This document shows positions 29,321 to 38,672 of a DNA stretch of 64,000 nt, one piece after another. How positions within the stretch are numbered: the stretch's first letter is position 1; every line of letters begins with the position of its first letter. The notes under the pieces are model-generated. The model had not been told where the DNA came from. It saw only the letters and a program-made list of their open reading frames with translations, and did no database searches. A program made the position numbers and the translations under genes. Source of the stretch: Legionella quinlivanii (GTDB lineage Bacteria; Pseudomonadota; Gammaproteobacteria; Legionellales; Legionellaceae); NCBI RefSeq assembly GCF_003265995.1, contig NZ_MVJN01000015.1, positions 1-64,000 on the forward strand. Reading direction: 5' to 3'.

Positions 29321-29360
29321 CCTGTCCCGAAGAAAAGAATTTTCTAAGGGCGCAATATAC
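29321..29360. other. Putative oriT with MOBQ/Ti-type nic region
   Basis: In the 165-bp gap between traC and traA lies a hairpin AGAAAA-GAA-TTTTCT (29331-29345) directly followed by AAGGGCGCAATATA (29346-29359). Its reverse complement contains TTGCGCCCTT, which resembles the nic-region core (GCGCCCT) shared by RSF1010 and Ti-plasmid oriTs. Location and relaxase class agree. Nicking has not been shown. Confidence 0.65.
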
Positions 29361-29391
29361 AAACTATCGTTTGTTTGCTAAATTCACGCAT

Positions 29392-32300
29392 ATGGCGATT
29401 TCCTATGCGAATATTTCCGTGCATAGCAGGAGCAAAGGGCACAGTGCTGTGGCTGCCGCCGCGTACCGTGCTGGAATGAAGCTCTATGATGAACGTCTCG
29501 GCTTAACCTATGATTTTAGCAATCGACATGATGTGAAATTTTCTGAACTCCTGTTACCTGAAGGAGCAGAACAAGATTTCACAGACCGGCAATTCATCTG
29601 GAATGAGGTCGAACGAGCAGAATCGAGAAAGAACGCCCAAGTCTGCAAAGACGTCATGCTCGCCTTGCCTAAAGAGCTGGATTTAATTCAGCAAATCGAA
29701 TTAGCCAAGCGTTTTGCTCAAACTCATTTTGTCGATAAGGGAATCCCTGCGGACGTTTCCATTCACGACCACGGTGATGGCAATCCGCATGCGCACATCC
29801 TAATCACCACCAGACGTTTAGAACAAACTCAATTCTCGAAACACAAAGCCCGTGATTTAAACCCGCAGTTCGCCAAAGGATTTATTACCGAAAAAGAACA
29901 ATGGCATCAGCAATGGCGAGACTTTCAGAACGTATATTTTGAAGAAAAAGGAATTGATTTAACGGTAGACCTTAACCATATCATTCCAGAACGACATCAC
30001 GGCGGTTTCAGGGATAAAGCCAGTCATTATCTTCTCGAAGAAAATGAACTCATCAAGCAAGCGCGTGAAGAAATTGCTTTAAATGATATCGAGAATTTCA
30101 TCAATATTCTGTCGATTGAACACAGCGTTTTTACAGAAGAAGATATCAAAGACTTATTATTTAAAACCATTACAAAAGAAAAATACGACGAGTTTTTTCA
30201 ATTGACTGTTGAACGGGTGTTAACAAATGAAAACCTCGTTTGTTTGGGTGAAAATGAGCAGGGACATAAAGCCTTTACCACGCGGCATCAGTACTTGCAG
30301 GAAAGCAAACTACTAGAAGATGTTGAAACGTTGCAGGCAAGAACAGCCCATGTCTATCAAACAGATACAGCAGAGTTCTTGAAAAGGACTCAGTTAAGTG
30401 AAGAACAACAGCAAGCGTTTGAGTTCATCGTGAATAGTGGTGATATCAGTTGTATTATTGGTCGCCCGGGTGTGGGGAAAAGTTACATGTTAACACCCGT
30501 TAAAGACTTCTATCAGCAACAAGGTTGCCGTGTTTTAGGCGCAACACTGTCAGGGAAAGTCGCTAAACAATTACAAATAGAATCAGGCATTGAGTCGTCC
30601 ACCATCGCTTCCTTAACCGCAGGAATTCTTTCCGGAAAACAAACATTAACTGCCAATGATATATTAATCATTGATGAAGCGGGTATGGTGGATTTTGCCA
30701 ACATGTCCTTTCTAATTAATAAAGTAAGAGAAGCCAATGCCAAAATCGTTTTAGTCGGTGACCCTGACCAACTTAAACCCATTAAGAAAGGCGCTATTTT
30801 TAAAGGGATTGCAGCCCTTGCAGGCTGCTTCACGATGGTCGATATCAAACGGCAGCGTAATTCTGGAGACCGACACGCCAGTATTGAATTATCGAAAGGC
30901 AATATAGCGGCAGGCCTTGGCCATTACTTTGAACAAAATGCGATTACTATTGCAGATAATCAGAAGGAAATTTTTGCGACAGACCTTCTGATTCGTTCTT
31001 GGCAGACCGGTATACATGAATATGAGGACTTACGAAAAAGAATCATTTTGGCCAATGCGAATGATACGGTTGACAGCTTAAATCTGAGTGCACGCGATAT
31101 TTTAATAGAAAAAGGTATTTCGGGTGCTCAGCAAATTCCTTTTGTTAAAGAAATAAAAAATAAGGGATGCGATTATCGACCTGGTCAATACATCATGGTT
31201 ACCCAAAGCGATAATGAATTAGGCCTCATCGGTGGTGAACAAGGCAGGATTAGTGAGATAGACGAAGAGAAGAATTTAACGCTGCTAATGAACGATAACC
31301 GTGCAATCAAAGTGCCAGCCCATTTAAGACGCTATGTCGAGAAAACTGGTCTACAAGATATTTTCCTAACGACAGGAGAGCGGGTATTCTTTAAGAAAGG
31401 CGATACCAGCATTGGCGTTAAGAATGGCGATTTAGGAACTATTGTGCAAATCAATGAGGAGGGTTTTACGGCACTTTTAGATTCCGGGACAGAAATCACT
31501 GTTCCTAAGCGCTACAAGCAAATAGATTATGCGTATGCCATGACTGTTCACAAATCGCAGGGAATGTCCGTTGAGAATACCTATGCCTGCGTTGACACCA
31601 TGTGGTGGAACAGGGCATTAAGTTTTGTTGCTTTTACCCGTCATAAAGAAAAATTAAAAATATTTGCTAACAGCAAAAACCATCCTGATTTTGAAACGAT
31701 GGTTCAGCTATTATCGCGAAATACCTTACAAGATAACGTCATTGATTACCCAATGAATCTCGGGCTTCGACATGGATTTGAATGGGATGATTTGGCAGAA
31801 CGTGCAGTGAAGCGCATTACTCCTGTTTCACAAATCATCAGGGATAAAGTCAATTACCTTTATCACTATGCACAAGCAGTCAAAATGCAGCAGCTCACAA
31901 TCAACAATAGGCGCGCCGGCCGGCAATTGGGAAGAGATATTGCCCAGTACATTGACCTAAAAGCACAAATTGCCCTCCATTATGGGCAATTGAAAAGAAA
32001 GGCCGAACAAACAGGGTGTAAGATGTCTGAGCTAAAGGAGTTCGATTATTTTTACAAACTAAGCTGTGCTCGCGACAAAAAAGCGACTGAACTCCTCCAT
32101 ACGGAACAATCGCAACTTTCTAAAATCAAGCTTAAACATTTCAATATGAATCAATTAGAAAAAGAAGCAACCCGCTATGAGAAGATAAAAACAATTCGAG
32201 CCATTATTAATGCAAAACCTAATTTTAAAGAGGATAGCGAGCTAGGTAAATGCGCTAATAAGCTATCTATCACAGAAGATGCAATGCCCATCGCTCAGGA

Positions 32301-32619
32301 AATAAAGAAAGCCAAAGGCTCTAAAAAAATATTCCACGATCAATTACAATCATTGCAACAGCATTATAGAAAAACAATTTATACGAATTTACAAAATGAG
32401 AATCCAATATTAAAGCGATATCATGATCTGACTTCGGTGTGTTCAAAGCTAACAGGTTTACAAGCAGAGCAATTGAACAAAGAACTTTTGAAGGCAGCTA
32501 GAATGATAGTATCGAACAAACTATTATTCAAAAAGATTCAAAATGACTTACCTAATTTGTCTAATAAACTCAGAACCCAGTGTCTCACACTGGATAAAAA
32601 TGTTGAGTTAACCTACTAA
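29392..32619 (+). CDS. traA: TraA: MOBQ relaxase fused to RecD-like helicase
   Basis: A 1075-residue protein from the ATG at 29392 (MAISYANISVHSRSKGHSA); the upstream TTG start at 29371 adds residues not typical of the family. The N-terminal MobA/MobL relaxase has Tyr in motif I, and the metal-binding His triad is seen at SIHDHGDGNPHAHI. The central and C-terminal region is a TraI/RecD-type helicase with Walker A GRPGVGKS, IIDEAGMVD, GDPDQL and TVHKSQGMS. It would nick oriT, stay attached to the strand and unwind DNA for transfer through the Lvh channel. A partial relic of the same gene lies at 61428-61488. Confidence 0.93.
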   Translation: MAISYANISVHSRSKGHSAVAAAAYRAGMKLYDERLGLTYDFSNRHDVKFSELLLPEGAEQDFTDRQFIWNEVERAESRKNAQVCKDVMLALPKELDLIQQIELAKRFAQTHFVDKGIPADVSIHDHGDGNPHAHILITTRRLEQTQFSKHKARDLNPQFAKGFITEKEQWHQQWRDFQNVYFEEKGIDLTVDLNHIIPERHHGGFRDKASHYLLEENELIKQAREEIALNDIENFINILSIEHSVFTEEDIKDLLFKTITKEKYDEFFQLTVERVLTNENLVCLGENEQGHKAFTTRHQYLQESKLLEDVETLQARTAHVYQTDTAEFLKRTQLSEEQQQAFEFIVNSGDISCIIGRPGVGKSYMLTPVKDFYQQQGCRVLGATLSGKVAKQLQIESGIESSTIASLTAGILSGKQTLTANDILIIDEAGMVDFANMSFLINKVREANAKIVLVGDPDQLKPIKKGAIFKGIAALAGCFTMVDIKRQRNSGDRHASIELSKGNIAAGLGHYFEQNAITIADNQKEIFATDLLIRSWQTGIHEYEDLRKRIILANANDTVDSLNLSARDILIEKGISGAQQIPFVKEIKNKGCDYRPGQYIMVTQSDNELGLIGGEQGRISEIDEEKNLTLLMNDNRAIKVPAHLRRYVEKTGLQDIFLTTGERVFFKKGDTSIGVKNGDLGTIVQINEEGFTALLDSGTEITVPKRYKQIDYAYAMTVHKSQGMSVENTYACVDTMWWNRALSFVAFTRHKEKLKIFANSKNHPDFETMVQLLSRNTLQDNVIDYPMNLGLRHGFEWDDLAERAVKRITPVSQIIRDKVNYLYHYAQAVKMQQLTINNRRAGRQLGRDIAQYIDLKAQIALHYGQLKRKAEQTGCKMSELKEFDYFYKLSCARDKKATELLHTEQSQLSKIKLKHFNMNQLEKEATRYEKIKTIRAIINAKPNFKEDSELGKCANKLSITEDAMPIAQEIKKAKGSKKIFHDQLQSLQQHYRKTIYTNLQNENPILKRYHDLTSVCSKLTGLQAEQLNKELLKAARMIVSNKLLFKKIQNDLPNLSNKLRTQCLTLDKNVELTY

Positions 32620-32710
32620 TTCCTTATAGAAGCATTGTATAAGAATATGACTGTATAGCTAATAACCACCAGTAACGCCAAGCCGGTTTCTAACTTACTT
32701 TCCGGAAGTG

Positions 32711-32860
32711 TTGCTTCGTCATCCCATCCCTATTCGCGTATAACAATAACTACATGACTAGCCAATACAAGGTCTACTCGTCGCAAGCTCCTGCGTTCCA
32801 CCTTGCATTGGCTAGTCATCCCGTTAGAACTCTTTTTTGCGAATGGGGATGACGAAGCAA
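32711..32860. repeat. 150-bp nested inverted repeat
   Basis: Outer arms (32711-32736 and 32839-32860, TTGCTTCGTCATCCC type) and inner arms (32754-32772 and 32800-32819, ATGACTAGCCAAT type) are both reverse complementary, giving a long cruciform-capable structure. It resembles a small palindromic mobile unit. The short minus-strand reading frame across it is not considered a gene. Confidence 0.75.
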
Positions 32861-33127
32861 CAAGCAAGTTCTGCGCATTCAAGTGGGAAAAGGAATTCGC
32901 TTTGCTCATCACTGTTTAGAAAGCGATGGGTTTAAGGAATCAAAAGCATCAAAATTTTTGAAAACCATGCAAGAAAACATTCTTTATGAAAGCCAATAAA
33001 ACAATAGGTTATCGATATAAAATTGAGCGGATTAATGATTTTGGTTCAAGTAACAAATAGTTAAAGCGTGATATTCAATCATGCGAAATCTAGCTTCTGT
33101 AATTAAAGCTAGATTTCGAGAGCATTA
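32861..33127. other. Gap with possible short coding relic
   Basis: Downstream of the palindrome a plus-strand frame without a proper start reads through about 45 codons, ending with TAA at about 32998 (segments GKGIRFAHHCLESDGF and KASKFLKTMQEN). It may be the tail of a lost gene. Nothing else is recognised up to the next gene. Confidence 0.3.
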
Positions 33128-34504
33128 TCAGTTAGTTAATGAATCAGCTAATTCTTTATATGCTATCTTGGCAACATTGAAATATAAGTCATCTTGATTT
33201 CCTTTAGACTGAGAAAATCTTTTCTTGGCAGAAGTTAAATAGTCCTTAATCTGGTCAATCGAACTTTCGCGCTTTAAATTCTTATACCACTGTTTGGTAA
33301 TTCCAAAAAACATGCCGTCTAAGTCAGACCGGTTATATTCTTTCAACATAGAAATAATTGAGGGAATATAGATATCTTCAAGTTTTTTAGATTTATAAGC
33401 TAATTCAAGCTTTAAACCTAGCTGCAGAGACGGCTCAACTCCTACCATTCTATCCTCTATGAGCTTTAGCTTGCTTCTAACATCAGAGGCAGAATGAAGA
33501 TCAATAAACCCTCTAATAACTTTATCTGCATCCCTAGGGCTTAACTCTTGATTTAACAATTTTGAATAGAATTGTTTTAGCATTGCAAAATCAGAGGTAT
33601 TAACTGTTTGTTCCCAGTGATTTTGATAATAAATCATTAAGCCCTGAACCAATTTAGATTTAATTTCATCATTGTGTATTTCGTCATATAAAGAGATAAA
33701 CTTTGATATTACATCTGGCTCATTAGACACAGCCAATCTATCAATAAATACGCTGCGCTTGGCTTCATTCACCTCCGGGTTAAACAAAAACTCCCATTCC
33801 TTCGCAATATGAGTTGGGGTTTCCTCAGCCATAGGAATATCGGCAAGCTCTACAAATTTTTCATACGGAAGCTTATTTAACTCTTCTGCTGTCAATTCGG
33901 AGAATTGTTGCTCAATTCTATCCATTAAAGGTATTTGGTTTGGTATTGAGCTGAATTCTTCAGAAAATGCATCGCCATTTGCGTATGGAAATGTGTTGAA
34001 AACATTTAATGGAAGCATAATACGATTATTCATTATTTGCGAATAACCTGCACTATAGAAGTCCCATGCTACATACGTATCACAGCGCCAAAAGCCACAT
34101 TTTGTAGGAACTCTATTTGCAGGATTACCTTGACCAATAACATAAGCGGTAGAGGTTGAGTACGAGGGGCACCACCAACTTTGATGAAATGCTTCAACCA
34201 AAACAGCATATGTCCCGGAACTGTAATCACCTATCCCGGAGCGACTACCCCAATACCTGGATCTGGAGGTAAAATTATTAAAGGTATTAAATTGAATAAC
34301 AGGACTTTCATTTAAAACTTCAATGATTATTTGCGTTGGTTTACCGACATCGTCCCCAGTACCTAATCCAACATGACCAATCCATCCCATCCCAGGTATT
34401 AATAAATCTCTTCCTGCTATATCCCCGGAAGCTAATGGTCTTCTTGCCTCTGCACTAAATGCAATTGAGACCATACATAATATCAAGAACTTCTTATTCA
34501 ACAT
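33128..34504 (-). CDS. Exported protein with NlpC/P60-like (YiiX-type) N-terminal domain
   Basis: A 458-residue protein with a signal peptide (KKFLILCMVSIAFSAEA). Residues 25-180 suggest a permuted papain-like fold: GRDLLIPGMGWIGHVGLGTG (candidate His), then CGFWRCDTYVAWDFYSAG (candidate nucleophile Cys), an order seen in YiiX/LRAT-like amidases. The C-terminal 270 residues are helical, charged and without a known domain, with HEAT-like spacing. Possibly a periplasmic or secreted hydrolase. It is cargo between traA and the T4SS operon, paired with the membrane protein gene upstream. Confidence 0.45.
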   Translation of the reverse strand: MLNKKFLILCMVSIAFSAEARRPLASGDIAGRDLLIPGMGWIGHVGLGTGDDVGKPTQIIIEVLNESPVIQFNTFNNFTSRSRYWGSRSGIGDYSSGTYAVLVEAFHQSWWCPSYSTSTAYVIGQGNPANRVPTKCGFWRCDTYVAWDFYSAGYSQIMNNRIMLPLNVFNTFPYANGDAFSEEFSSIPNQIPLMDRIEQQFSELTAEELNKLPYEKFVELADIPMAEETPTHIAKEWEFLFNPEVNEAKRSVFIDRLAVSNEPDVISKFISLYDEIHNDEIKSKLVQGLMIYYQNHWEQTVNTSDFAMLKQFYSKLLNQELSPRDADKVIRGFIDLHSASDVRSKLKLIEDRMVGVEPSLQLGLKLELAYKSKKLEDIYIPSIISMLKEYNRSDLDGMFFGITKQWYKNLKRESSIDQIKDYLTSAKKRFSQSKGNQDDLYFNVAKIAYKELADSLTN

Positions 34505-34533
34505 CTTCTCCTTTTGTCTACAATAAGATGAAA

Positions 34534-35076
34534 CTAACTTTTCGCTAGTACTTTATAACTGACACAAACCAATAAGTGCATTAAAAGAATTAAGGATATA
34601 AATAAATAAAAAAGATTAAATAAACCGAGTCCTTTTACTTCAACATAAAATGGCAACCAGTTTTGAATTAGATATCCAAGAAATAAAACGACTGCAAAAA
34701 CATTTGTATACCAAATATGCGATCGAGTTAGAAATAAAGCGATTAGGGAATAAATTAAACCAATTATATTTGCATAAACAATACCTAATAAAATGAGGAT
34801 GGGCCACCAACTTCTTACGTCAGTATTTTGTGATTTCAATAACAAAGAGACTATTAATGCTAAGAAAAAACTATACGAAATTGATAGGAAATCATAGCAA
34901 AATGAGCTTTTAGTGCCTTTATGCAGAAATGTCTGCGAAAGTAACAAAAATAGCGAAACTAGAGAAAAACTTAAGAAACTATTTGGCCAATCAACTTTTG
35001 CTCCAATTTGTATCGAAACAAGCAAAGAAATAAACAAGAGCAATAAAACTGTTGCAAACAATCTGAAGCGAAACAT
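34534..35076 (-). CDS. Hypothetical polytopic membrane protein
   Basis: A 180-residue very hydrophobic protein with about six predicted membrane helices; the first is FRLFATVLLLLFISLLVSIQ. A strong AGGAG ribosome-binding site precedes the ATG at 35076. No family is recognised. It lies 29 bases upstream of the NlpC/P60-like gene on the same strand, so the two probably form an operon. Confidence 0.6.
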   Translation of the reverse strand: MFRFRLFATVLLLLFISLLVSIQIGAKVDWPNSFLSFSLVSLFLLLSQTFLHKGTKSSFCYDFLSISYSFFLALIVSLLLKSQNTDVRSWWPILILLGIVYANIIGLIYSLIALFLTRSHIWYTNVFAVVLFLGYLIQNWLPFYVEVKGLGLFNLFYLFISLILLMHLLVCVSYKVLAKS

Positions 35077-35395
35077 ACCTACTCCTTTAGGTGAAAGTTG
35101 ATGCAGCTCTATCTCACCTCATTGCGGCGAATTCTAGCATAAATATATAGTATTTCAACTTTGCTAAAAGAGAGATGGCAAGAAGGATAATGTAATACAA
35201 TTAAGTCAAAATATGCGCTATCATTCGTTCAAAATATAAATAAATCGTTTAGTTTATATGTTAATAGCCCGCTGATTTTCATGGAAAATATATTACAAAT
35301 TTATGCTTATATCAGGAAGCAATATATAATCACTATAAGACGTATGATTAAATTCTTCTCAGGTTTTTTTTCATCTAAAGTATATTCCATTCTAT
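35077..35395. other. AT-rich gap, no feature seen
   Basis: About 320 bp of AT-rich sequence between two minus-strand cargo genes. No tRNA, convincing frame or strong hairpin was found. It probably contains the promoter of the membrane-protein/NlpC-like pair. Confidence 0.4.
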
Positions 35396-35917
35396 CTACA
35401 TGCCCTTAATAGACTGAAAAACGCTTTTGGAATCATACAAACAATTATCGTAATATTCCTCTAAGTCGGATGGTAGATGGAATCTCGAATCAAATGGTAG
35501 CTCAACATAAACGCATTTATAGTAATATTTAACTGTATTTAAAGCATTGTGTAATTTAGGTATATTCATTACCTTTTCCGAGTCAAGGTGTCCTACAAAT
35601 TTATCACGATATTTTTTTATATTTTCTCGATCTTTATTGAACTCACCCTCACTAAGATTGCAATAATCGAGCATTTTAACTTTAAAAGTTTCAGAGTCAC
35701 GAATTATTTTCGTCCAATGATGTTTATCCGTGTATGATCCGAATAATTTCATCCACTCTAAAATGGATATATCTAAAAAATTATTTTGCACTGTAATCCA
35801 GAATTTATTATTTGCCATCGATATCCCATCAACCCACCCTCCCCGGTAATAGGCATAATTCCTAACAAAGTGGCAACATAATAATGCAGTCCTGCGTAAA
35901 CGTTCGATTCTATTCAT
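35396..35917 (-). CDS. Putative HEPN-domain protein (AbiU2-like)
   Basis: A 173-residue all-helical protein from the ATG at 35917, which has a GGAGG ribosome-binding site; the longer frame to 35965 overlaps lvhD4 and is unlikely. R104-DKFVG-H110 in the context KYRDKFVGHLDSE fits the RX4-6H motif of HEPN ribonucleases. The overall size, the aromatic-rich helix NNKFWITVQNNF and the charged region before the motif resemble HEPN_AbiU2. No partner nucleotidyltransferase is adjacent. It sits directly downstream of the T4SS operon and could be a defence or addiction gene. Confidence 0.5.
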   Translation of the reverse strand: MNRIERLRRTALLCCHFVRNYAYYRGGWVDGISMANNKFWITVQNNFLDISILEWMKLFGSYTDKHHWTKIIRDSETFKVKMLDYCNLSEGEFNKDRENIKKYRDKFVGHLDSEKVMNIPKLHNALNTVKYYYKCVYVELPFDSRFHLPSDLEEYYDNCLYDSKSVFQSIKGM

Positions 35918-35951
35918 TAATACCTCCAAAAAAATCATCCCTCTGCTTATC

Positions 35952-37847
35952 TCATAGTAAAGCACATAGAGATCTATCGGTTAGCACCTCACGCTTGAAT
36001 GCGTTGCGATGTATTTCATTAATCTGCAAATTTAAAGCGGGTTCCTGAAGGCATTTCAGCTTTTCTTTATACCAGATGAATTGTTCCGCTTTGACTGACG
36101 GAAACCCGGAACGCATGATTAAGGTATTCTCCGCTGGGATCTTCATAATCGCTTCAGGTCGCATTAGCGGCACTGCCTGATAATTTTTGCCATGACTGTT
36201 GCTAATACCTTGTGCCTGTAATGAAGTGGATTCATTGGCTACCCGCTGCGTTTTAGTGCCTAACATTTTGCTGATGAACTCGGCATCTCCCAAATCTTCA
36301 GTGGTAAATGCTACCTTTGTTTTAATATTGGTAAAGGCTTTGGCTTCATCTTGAGAATATTTTTCATAGGTTTGGGCAATGTATTGAAACATGAGAATAC
36401 AGCGTACCCTATATTCGCGAAGCAGCTTTAATGAACGCCGTAAGCGCTCGATTCGGCCTAAGGAAGAAAACTCATCAATCAGGCACAATAACGGGTACGG
36501 TTCTTTTTTAAGATCAGGAATTTCTCTAATCATGGCTGAAATTAATTGCTGCCAAAATAACGTAAGTAAGGGTGCCAAGCGTTCCATGTCATCATCGGTG
36601 AAGCCGACATATATCGTCATTTTCTTACGCCGTAACTCTTTGAAATCAAAATCACTGGCGCTAGTCGCTGAATCGATAAACGGATCGTCAAAGAGTTCTA
36701 AATAGCCGGAGAAGGATTCTAAAATCGAGCTTCGGGTTTTTTCATGATTATTGATGTAAGAATAGCCGTTGCGGTAAAACTCTGGGTCAAGATGGTCAGT
36801 GTTATCGAGCAAGTCTTGCAGCCACACATCGAATTGCTGCTGTTTAATCAAGCGGTTCATTTCGCCTAACGTCGTTCGCCGCTCGGGCGTATCCAGTAGA
36901 TAGAGTGTTAAGCATTTAAAGAGTTTGCGACTGGCTTGCGTCCAGATAACATCCCCTTTTGGGTTATCCGGTATTAAAATATGTGCGGTTCGTTGAATGT
37001 CGGTCATGCGGTGATTAACGTCTTTGCTGATACTGGCCAAGGGGTTAAATCGATGCGTTCGCCCTTCCGGGTGGGTCGGTGCAAAGCAATAGCATTCATG
37101 GCCTAATACCTTTTGCCGGTAACCTGATGTCGTTTCAAAGAGAGTTAATTTGACATCATTACAAACCACCGAATAGGGATAATTGAATAAGTTGGGAATG
37201 GCAATACTTCGTGTTTTACCACTCCCGGACGGGGCAAAGACCAAGACATGTTCAAAGCCGTTAGAATACAGCGGAACCCCGTATTTCTTACCGATGATTA
37301 AACTTTCCTCTTTTTTTTTAAAAAAATCGGCTTTCTGAATTTCATAGCCGTTGGCAAAATGAGCATTCCCCAATACTTTGTTGCCAGGGCGAAATCGTTC
37401 AAACAGGGCATGCATAGGAAGTGCGAAGACTAAAAAGAACCCCGCGAGCTCACAACCAATAAAACGGCGTAAGGGTTCGGGTTCTTCAGAAAGCTCCTGC
37501 AAAAAAGCGATCAACTCAGCGATATTGTTAAAGGTTTCTTGCGACCACCATTGATAGATGAAAACGCCAACAATTGAGGCAGTTACTGAAAGCACTAAAC
37601 AAAGGAGCACAATACCGCTTAACCAACGGATAAAGCCGCCTTTGAGATAGCAGGCAGCCAAAATGAAAGGAAGGGATGCGCACAACAATGCCCCTGCACA
37701 CAAGCCGTAATAACCAAAACGGAACAACACAAAGAGCGACCAAGGATAAGGGGTATTGGAAAGTCCCAAGCCCCACAGACAAATAAAACTGGCTATTTCT
37801 AAAGTCAGCAGCAAGCACACCATCGCGATTATTATTTTTTTAGGCAT
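35952..37847 (-). CDS. lvhD4: VirD4-type coupling protein LvhD4
   Basis: A 631-residue inner-membrane ATPase with N-terminal helices (residues about 5-30, 40-65 and 75-100). Walker A is FAPSGSGKTRS, the family segment NLFNYPYSVVCNDVK follows, and Walker B is LLCLIDEFSSLG. It links relaxosome TraA and oriT DNA to the VirB channel. It is the last gene of the lvh operon, preceded by AAGGAT, and intact. Confidence 0.93.
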   Translation of the reverse strand: MPKKIIIAMVCLLLTLEIASFICLWGLGLSNTPYPWSLFVLFRFGYYGLCAGALLCASLPFILAACYLKGGFIRWLSGIVLLCLVLSVTASIVGVFIYQWWSQETFNNIAELIAFLQELSEEPEPLRRFIGCELAGFFLVFALPMHALFERFRPGNKVLGNAHFANGYEIQKADFFKKKEESLIIGKKYGVPLYSNGFEHVLVFAPSGSGKTRSIAIPNLFNYPYSVVCNDVKLTLFETTSGYRQKVLGHECYCFAPTHPEGRTHRFNPLASISKDVNHRMTDIQRTAHILIPDNPKGDVIWTQASRKLFKCLTLYLLDTPERRTTLGEMNRLIKQQQFDVWLQDLLDNTDHLDPEFYRNGYSYINNHEKTRSSILESFSGYLELFDDPFIDSATSASDFDFKELRRKKMTIYVGFTDDDMERLAPLLTLFWQQLISAMIREIPDLKKEPYPLLCLIDEFSSLGRIERLRRSLKLLREYRVRCILMFQYIAQTYEKYSQDEAKAFTNIKTKVAFTTEDLGDAEFISKMLGTKTQRVANESTSLQAQGISNSHGKNYQAVPLMRPEAIMKIPAENTLIMRSGFPSVKAEQFIWYKEKLKCLQEPALNLQINEIHRNAFKREVLTDRSLCALL

Positions 37848-37856
37848 GACTTATCC

Positions 37857-38669
37857 TTAAAACTGACGCACAGCGCGCACATGGCCTAAAGTGCTTGCTT
37901 TATCACTGGCAATCACCTCCCCAGTGCTAAAGTTTTGTAGCCATGCCTGAGAGACGCTTGATTCAGTCGAACTCCAATAGTAATCGGGCGCAAAACTCGT
38001 TAACCCCTGCAGTTGTAAGTTCGCCTTCAAAAGGCTTAATTCATAAATAGATGGCAGATACCAACCGCCATAGCAAAGGCTTTGCGCGTTAGCAGGGGTC
38101 ACACAAGGTGTTTCCCCATCCTCCGACACACTGTATTGATGCGCCAGAAGGGCTGCAAATTGGCCGTTTTGATTATCAATGGTCTGTTCGCTAATGATTA
38201 ATCGGGTGTTGGATTCACCAGCGCCAATACCATCCGCCCGGGCATTGGTAATCTTATTGCCGCTTTCCCCATTTCGCCATTGAATGCCTTGAGCATTCAC
38301 ATCATGGGTACTGGCAATTAATCCATGCTGACCGGTGTTATCCACCCAGAAGACAATACCGCCCTGATACAGCTCACCTATTTGATGGGTAATGATATTG
38401 GCACTAATCACCTCGCCTTCAATGCGAATGCCACTACCGGCCTGATAATGCCCTGCTGGTCCTCGCTCCCCTTTTTGTCCAGGCATTCCCTGTGGACCTT
38501 GAGGGCCAGCGGGAATGGAGGCAATTCGATTCGCCAACGCGATAATTTGATTGGACACCAAGACCATTTGGTCTTGCAGCTTACCAATGTGCTCCCACAT
38601 ATCGACTTCCCCTGCATGAGCGCTGTTCAAACACACACAAGACAAGGCAGTAATCGCTAGCTTTTTCAT
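37857..38669 (-). CDS. Collagen-like DUF1566 (Lcl-like) secreted protein
   Basis: A 270-residue exported protein. The signal peptide ends at LNSAHA. A helical stretch (about 25-50) is followed by a short Gly-X-Y collagen-like run (PAGPQGPQGMPGQKGERGPA) and a C-terminal DUF1566 domain (GGIVFWVDNTGQHGL, GGWYLPSIYELSLL, YWSSTESS, HVRAVRQF). The same two modules make up the Legionella collagen-like adhesin Lcl. It lies between lvhB11 and lvhD4 with a GAGGTG ribosome-binding site, so it is part of the T4SS operon and may be a pilus- or surface-associated adhesin aiding mating contact. Confidence 0.8.
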   Translation of the reverse strand: MKKLAITALSCVCLNSAHAGEVDMWEHIGKLQDQMVLVSNQIIALANRIASIPAGPQGPQGMPGQKGERGPAGHYQAGSGIRIEGEVISANIITHQIGELYQGGIVFWVDNTGQHGLIASTHDVNAQGIQWRNGESGNKITNARADGIGAGESNTRLIISEQTIDNQNGQFAALLAHQYSVSEDGETPCVTPANAQSLCYGGWYLPSIYELSLLKANLQLQGLTSFAPDYYWSSTESSVSQAWLQNFSTGEVIASDKASTLGHVRAVRQF

Positions 38670-38672
38670 GTA

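Noticed and set aside
32730-32912. Minus-strand gene across the palindrome
   Set aside because: The frame is created by the inverted repeat arms; no start signal or family resemblance.
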